Below are positions 58,181 to 64,000 of a stretch of 64,000 nt of DNA, piece after piece. The stretch covers positions 22,145,021 to 22,209,020 of the forward strand of contig OX335642.1 of the NCBI GenBank assembly GCA_946894095.1, given 5' to 3'. Each line of letters opens with the position of its first letter. Position 1 is the stretch's first letter. Made by a program: the position numbers and the translations under genes. A model generated the notes under the pieces. The model saw only the letters and a program-made list of their open reading frames with translations, made no database searches and was not told the DNA's origin. Source of the DNA: Incurvaria masculella. Taxonomy: Eukaryota; Arthropoda; Insecta; Lepidoptera; Incurvariidae.

Positions 58181-58229
58181 CAACAACTTTAAAATTTCTT
58201 CATTTACAACAATTCTCAATTGGTGGTAC

Positions 58230-58560
58230 TTTCAATTATACATTACTACGAAGATGTCCACAGGAGAAAGACAACAAAGACGTCAGTCTTTTCTCCGTTT
58301 GACACTCTCACGGGATCCGTCCACGCTGACATCCTTCCTGTCTTTCTCAAGCGGCCCGCAATCAGTGCTGGAGGCAAATAGCGCACGCTTAGCGCGAAAC
58401 AAACGAACGTAGCAAAAACGCAACAAAAACAAAGGACGCGCGGCGGAAGAGGAAAAACAGGAGTGGAGTCAAGTGGGAAGCAAAGTTTGGGAGTAGATGG
58501 GCGAGTCCGTGGAGAGATGAGAGCGGCGCCGGTGGCAACCGTTTTTTTTGTATTGAGGGA
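58230..58560. promoter_or_regulatory. C+G-rich stretch, possible promoter region
   Basis: CpG content is raised (GGACGCGCGGCGGAAGAGG, GAGCGGCGCCGGTGGCAACC) and there are no long frames. It is about 500 bp upstream of a second such island at 59000-59190. Only composition supports the call. Confidence 0.25.
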
Positions 58561-58999
58561 TGACCTCCAATCTCTTAGTCACATCGCAAAGTTCAGATCT
58601 CTATAATAATAGTATGTAAGTAATGAAAGTAGTGCTATTTCACGCTACTATTACTAATATTGATTTATTTTTATGATGAAAACATTTGTTTTTGAAATAT
58701 TTTTTTTTAAACTTACGCGGTGTAATGGGACCAACCTGAAAATAAATATTAAATCATTTACAGCAGAAGAGACATACATACATTTCGAATACAAAACTAG
58801 TTTGTATCGAAATAAATACATCTTTAATACTTTTGATATTACCTCACTCAGTAAATAATAAAACATAATTTATTCTAAAGAATTTTATAAAAGTTATTAG
58901 AGATATTGAACTCCACATAAATAATAATGTTTTGGTAATTATGGCGATAACGCTACATTAGTTGTTAATACATACATAGGTCAATATAGATGCTTTGTT

Positions 59000-59180
59000 T
59001 ACGTCAACGCACCTGCGGATTTGCGTTGTTTGGTTATACCTATCGTTCATGCGACGACACGCAGCGAAAGCATTCGTGCCTCGGATGCCGCTTGCGCAGG
59101 ACGACTACCAGTGCGTCCGCGCCGCCGCGCGCCATAGTTGTTTGTTTACTATCGCGAGTGTGAAACTGTAGCAGAATTAC
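59000..59180 (+). promoter_or_regulatory. C+G-rich island with strong donor: possible first exon
   Basis: The island (GCGTCCGCGCCGCCGCGCGC) ends in GCAGAATTAC|GTGAGTCG, a strong splice donor at 59181, after which the DNA is A+T-rich intron-like. A 40-codon frame starts at 59049 (MRRHAAKAF...) and ends in TAG at 59171, just before the donor, so if transcribed the exon is likely 5' untranslated. It may be the first exon of a gene lying to the right of the window, or an internal promoter. No TATA box was identified. Confidence 0.35.
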
Positions 59181-59189
59181 GTGAGTCGA

Positions 59190-61235
59190 TTATTACTCTT
59201 TATTATTTCTTTCTAAATCAAAGCACTATTTAATTGGAAGTTATTGAATTAAACCATTTATTTAAGGTTTGGCCAAAGTTTAACATTGAAAGGAAGCATT
59301 TGTTTCGTTGGTTAAATGCTAACGGATATTATATTGTGACTATATTTAATTGGTTATAACAACAGACAAGGCATTATTAACGTAACCTTAGATTTAAGAC
59401 GTTGTGTATCGAGCATTCGGGAGACGTGAGTGGGTTTTTAGCTTGTTTTATTAATCTGGATTCGTTTCGAACTTTCATGAAGTAATTAGTTAAGACTAGA
59501 AACATGTGATCAACTGGATGATACTAGACGAAGTTTGTGAGAATTCATTAGCAGTTAGTTATCTTTTCAAATTCAAAATCAACATGGAGTCTAAATGCTT
59601 CCAGTATTCTTAATTAAGATAATCCCACCCAAAAAAGTCAACCAAACCTCATAGCTTTTGAAATGTTGATTTATTAATGTTAGAATGGATTCAAAATAAT
59701 AAAATTTGCTTCAAAGTTATATGTATACATTATTTTGATATTTGAAATTGTAAGATTGTGAGGTACGGTTGATGTAGTGTAGACGCTGACTGAAAGGTTC
59801 GGAAGTTATCTTGTTTTGGCATTCGGAGTAATTGAGGCAGAGATTAGTTAGATATAAGTAAATTTGCGATTGGAAGATGCACATAACTTAAAATACATCA
59901 TATCAGCCAATCCTTTTTGGAAGAAGGCGTAATGGTGTATACATGTTGGTGTTGGACAAGCTATTATCTTTGAAGGGTTCACCAACTTGTGCGTCTACCA
60001 TCCTAGGCCTGGCTGCACCTAAATAGGTACAGCACTAAGTTTTCATCCAGATAAATTTAACTTATTTTCACCTTAGACATTCATAATGAATGTTTGTTTA
60101 CACCTAATTGAATAGAAGAATAAACCATATTTACAGTTACTGACTGTTTCTGTTATAGGAAGCATATTGCTTTACATTTACATAGATTTATGTTTTTGTA
60201 GCCTGCCTACAATACCCAAATGAATCGCATGAAACAAGATACATAGAAACCAGATTATTTCTGATAGGATCAGTCTACCCATGTGATGCCGATACACCGA
60301 ATTATAAAAGGTAGTGCCGAAATAAGTTAAATTTACTATAGATCAGATTGTTTATTGTTTTACTTAATAATCATGTTGTGATTAATCCGAGTTAGGTAGT
60401 TAAAAATAAGTAAATTTATGTGATGAATGATTAACCGTGAGCTAGATATAAGTAACCGTATATGTTTACGGATTTCTATGAGTTTAACGTGGCGAACTGT
60501 CGTTCAAGAAGGTTGTATGAATGTTGGACGAATTAAGGGGATTTTAGACTCGGAAAAATCACATCTAATACATTGTTGTTTTCTTGAGTTTTGGTTACAT
60601 TTCGGTGCTACCTTATTTAAATTGCAATTGCCTTGATCTATTGTTGAAGTTTCCTATTCTCTTTAAAAACAGAATAACAATATAAAAAGGGGAGATCATA
60701 TTTTGAATATCCTAGTGTCGATGAGGGTTTACATAAATACAAAGTATAACTTCCATTGCTTACAAATTATCATTAATGTTATTAAGCCTACAAACACCGG
60801 GCCATACCGAAGTTGGTCAGACTTTAAATATATATGTGTACATCTTATGCGGTATGTATTCAGGGTTTTGGGAATAGAGCCGTTGTTGTAATACACAAGG
60901 TACAAACGGATGGGTTAGGTATATAATTCATCAACATTCGAGACCTAACTACAGGTCAGCTTAGTATTGAATGGTGCTTTGATTTTAGAGATGAGTAGGG
61001 GTGATATGAATACCATCTAAACTGAGAACCTCGTTCCAGAGCTGGTTGGAAATGAATATAAAATTACTATAACAAGATAATGTTACTGTCATCGTTGAAC
61101 GTTTTGACATATTTTTGCATTGGATGCAGTACTCAATGTACTGCAGTCGGATTAAAATATTTACACGAATGTAAATGTTCTATTTCTATGAGTGGTTGTT
61201 TAAATGCCGTATCAACTTTAATATAATATAATAAA
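59190..61235. other. A+T-rich, intron-like DNA, no gene seen
   Basis: There are fewer recognisable mobile elements than in the left two thirds of the window. No exon is supported. Confidence 0.45.
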
Positions 61236-61239
61236 TCTA

Positions 61240-61600
61240 GTAAAGACTAATCAATCTATTATCTTCTCTTACTGTGTACTGAGCCTTTAAAAGAGATTTA
61301 ATGGGTTTTAAAATATATTGCCAAATGGGTTGCTGACACTGTGTATTGAGCCATGGAGCAAGCATTTGGTAAGGTTGTCTAATAAAGACTGATTGATCTA
61401 TTATCATCTCTTACTGTGTATTGAGCCTTTAAAAGAGTTTTAATAGGTTTTAAAATATATTGCCAAATGGTTTGCTGACACTGTGTATTGAGCCATGGAG
61501 CAAGCATTTGGTAAGGTGGTCTTATATAGACTAATTCATCTATTATCTTCTCTTACTGTGTATTGAGCCTTTAAAAGAGATTTAATGGATTTTATTACTA
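61240..61600. repeat. 142-bp tandem repeat, about 2.5 copies
   Basis: The anchor TCTATTATCTTCTCTTACTG recurs at 61255, 61397 and 61539, an exact 142-bp step. Each unit also contains GAGCCTTTAAAAGAG, AATATATTGCCAAATGG, TGTATTGAGCCATGGAGC and AAGCATTTGGTAAGG. The word TGTGTATTGAGCC occurs twice per unit, so the unit itself seems to come from an older duplication. Confidence 0.85.
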
Positions 61601-63520
61601 CATTGATTTGCTATTATTGCGCATTTAGCCCCTGATTAAAGTGTTTATGCAGCCTATTCTCCTTAATCTATTATGTTGGCTGAACTGATGTTAAAACACA
61701 TTTTATGATCAGTATATAAGCTAACCATTCATATAAATATGCCGGAAATACTCATCATCAGTATGTATAATAACCTTCAATATGTCAATTTATCTATTGG
61801 TGAACTAAGGCGTTACAGGTCACCGCGATTCGAATAATTGACTTCCTATTACTCTGGGTTGTTTGTTGCACTCAAAACAGTCGTGGATAAATGTATTATC
61901 ATTATTAAGAAATACTTATAACTTTCTAATGTGGGCCCACAACTTCCAATTTTAAATAAATGATTGAACAATATCTAAAGTTTACGACATTGATCGGTTA
62001 GATAAGAATTAGGACCCATTCAATACGGTTTGAATCGATTACATATATCAGTGTCGGATATACGTGAGTGTCGATGGCCATTGAGAGGCTCTTTTAGAGT
62101 CTAAGGGATCCCTTAAGCGAGCATCCAAAATCACAAGCTTTGGAGTCCGACACTGTATATTCAGAATTCAATGAATCTGATAAGTGCACATGACGATTCA
62201 TTGAAAGTAAATTTCATGAACCAAATCTGACATGCACATCTTTACAATGACATTATCTACCGATAAAAGGTTTTCTAAATTAATTATGACCATGTGAAAT
62301 AAATAATAAACTCTATGAAATATAATTTGACGATTTAGCTTGAATCTGAACGTCTACGGAAATGTAGGATCCTCAGACGATTACGTTGCCATTTATGTAA
62401 GAGTCCGGCCGAAAAAGTTATTGTAGGAGGGGATTCATTACAGCGGGACATAACTGTAATATTTAGATTGACGGCTATATTTTAAAGCGTGATATTTTTA
62501 ATCAGTAGAGCAACGCATTATACGTTCCTCATATAGCCGTCAAACTATACATTGAAAATAGAGCAGTGAATACTTGAAAATATGAATCAGTTTATTAAAA
62601 ATCAATACTTTTCTTTAGTTTGACGTTTTAACATTACTTTACAGAACTTATAAGCAACACCATCCTCTGATGTAAAATATAGCAGGCGTTATTTTTTTTA
62701 AACCAACGAGTTCAATTCGCGACTAGATTTTTTTTTCAAAAATCTTATAATGTAGTTTTCGTTTTTATCAAAATCGGCCTAATGATTCCTTTGAGTGTTT
62801 TTCATTATTTCTTATAGTTTCGGATTTGGCCCTGAAGGCCCAATTGAAAAATTCATCTTCTAAATTTGTAAAATGATTTTTTCTGTCTCCTATATTTCAA
62901 ATATATTTATTAAAATCATATACATATTTTGAGTAGGATAGTCGATACAAAGTTTAAGTAAGGATGTGACTAAATGAATTTAAATATGATGTTAGCATGA
63001 TATTTGTGACGAGAAGGCACTATACAAAATAAAGTATAATCAAAGAAATCTATTTCGTTTGACCAAATAATGATATCTTAAAATTAAGTAATAGGGACAC
63101 GTTTAGATGGAATGCGAGCTTTCAAGTAATCGACAATTAAAATGTACTGAAAATATTCCGAGAGAAAGAATAGGGTGCATGTGAGTACGATTCTAATCCA
63201 AGACCATTCTGAGGGTTCATTGCTGCAGAACATTTAGCTGGGCGCGGTCAGCCATTTTTTGGATGCGAAATAAGCGAAACCGTGCAAAATTAAAACTACA
63301 TCAGGCTTCAAATGAATTCGTTATTTTATTGATACAGTTTAATAAGCGATAGTGCTTGACTAGTGGACGCGTTCAATATTGGCAATTCTACCCTAACTAC
63401 ACCCCAACCACGTTATAATAGTATTCGCGGTGTTATTGATTAATAACCAAGTGACAGGCGATCTCAAGAAGAGAACACACTATTAGACTAGAACTGTATG
63501 TACAGAAAATAAATTCATCC
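61600..63520. other. A+T-rich DNA, no gene seen
   Basis: A 12-bp inverted pair TTGACGGCTATA (62468-62479) / TATAGCCGTCAA (62532-62543) may mark a small element. Nothing else was found. Confidence 0.45.
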
Positions 63521-63615
63521 TCGTGCTACGCCGCGCGGCTCTGACGTTCACTTTCAAGGGGTTGCAGTCAAACGTGTGGCGTCCATTGAGTCGTCAACTA
63601 TCTAGTTAAGACACC

Positions 63616-63798
63616 ATGGAATTTGCCGCCGTGCGCGCATGTATCCACGGCCGATTCTCCCGCAGCGCCTCCGGCGGCGCAGAGCTCCTCAGTTGTGGGA
63701 AAGTTTTGATCTCTTGCACGAAGATACGTCGCCTGTCGGCGTCCCCCGTGCCGCGCGACCCCCGCTCGCCGCCGCGCGTGTCGAAGGAGAATAGATGA
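63616..63798 (+). CDS. Hypothetical 60-aa frame in C+G-rich island
   Basis: The ATG is in good context (GACACCATGG). The frame MEFAAVRACIHGRFSRSASG ... SPVPRDPRSPPRVSKENR is Ser-, Arg- and Pro-rich in its second half. The G+C-rich island runs from about 63520 to 63790 and stands out strongly from the DNA around it. I recognise no domain. It could be the first coding exon or a 5' leader frame of a gene that continues to the right of the window. Alternatively it may be CpG-island sequence that is open by composition alone. Confidence 0.3.
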   Translation: MEFAAVRACIHGRFSRSASGGAELLSCGKVLISCTKIRRLSASPVPRDPRSPPRVSKENR

Positions 63799-64000
63799 AT
63801 AGATTATGCTATCGGGAATTCAGAGTGGACTCGGGAAGCTTTCGGAATTTGAAATCTTCTAGCGTGGAGATTTGCAATTTTTTAATCAGGTTTGTCTTTC
63901 GATATGTTTTATCTATGGTTCAATATATGTATGTACAAATATAGCTTTACGAGTAGAAGAGAGACGAGGCCCCTTTACGCTGATTCAACTCTAGCTGTGG

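Overview
The window is A+T-rich animal DNA made mostly of long introns packed with transposable-element debris. The repeat content (a mariner element, Penelope-like remnants, LINE C-terminal ends, tRNA-derived SINEs, and a dispersed family carrying a GTGCGAGTC-type palindrome) points to an insect and most probably to a moth or butterfly. That placement is an inference from repeat style. No conserved single-copy marker was used.

The only host gene I can assemble lies on the + strand and spans nearly 44 kb: six exons at 5556-5759, 6539-6667, 36967-37111, 48230-48359, 48676-48791 and 48967-49067. All splice phases agree (0-0, 0-0, 0-1, 1-2, 2-1, 1-0), giving 825 nt or 275 codons without a stop. 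They encode the ADAMTS-type cysteine-rich module followed by thrombospondin type 1 (TSP1) repeats, closest in my reading to the ADAMTS-like 1/3 (punctin, MADD-4, nolo) secreted matrix proteins. The signal peptide and first TSP1 repeat should lie upstream of the window and further TSP1 repeats downstream. The gene shows two local exon amplifications. The third exon is followed by four near-identical copies and one deleted copy at an exact 167-bp period, separated by 23-nt pseudo-introns. The fourth exon is preceded by two decayed copies.

The introns hold the other notable structure. At 42159-45842 a mariner transposon, with matching TIRs flanked by TA, contains a second element on the opposite strand at 42279-44671. 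That element is a 5'-truncated non-LTR retrotransposon with an open 784-codon reverse transcriptase frame and a C-terminal zinc-knuckle plus restriction-like-endonuclease region, flanked by an 11-bp target-site duplication. Removing the insertion leaves a mariner of about 1.28 kb, the usual size. The mariner transposase is broken at both ends and has a changed catalytic residue.

Other regions: several foldback or TIR elements (5313-5466, 5846-6173, 7138-7254, 24195-24242, 30268-30330); a Penelope-like 3' end with a GIY-YIG domain (13465-14190) and a rearranged terminal copy (18667-18850); about 3.7 copies of a 744-bp tandem repeat carrying a tRNA-like Pol III promoter (32835-35590); RTE-type and a second type of LINE C-terminal ends; SINE copies; a 142-bp tandem repeat (61240-61600). 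G+C-rich islands at about 59000-59190 and 63520-63800 may be promoters or first exons of a downstream gene. No functional tRNA, rRNA or CRISPR array was seen.
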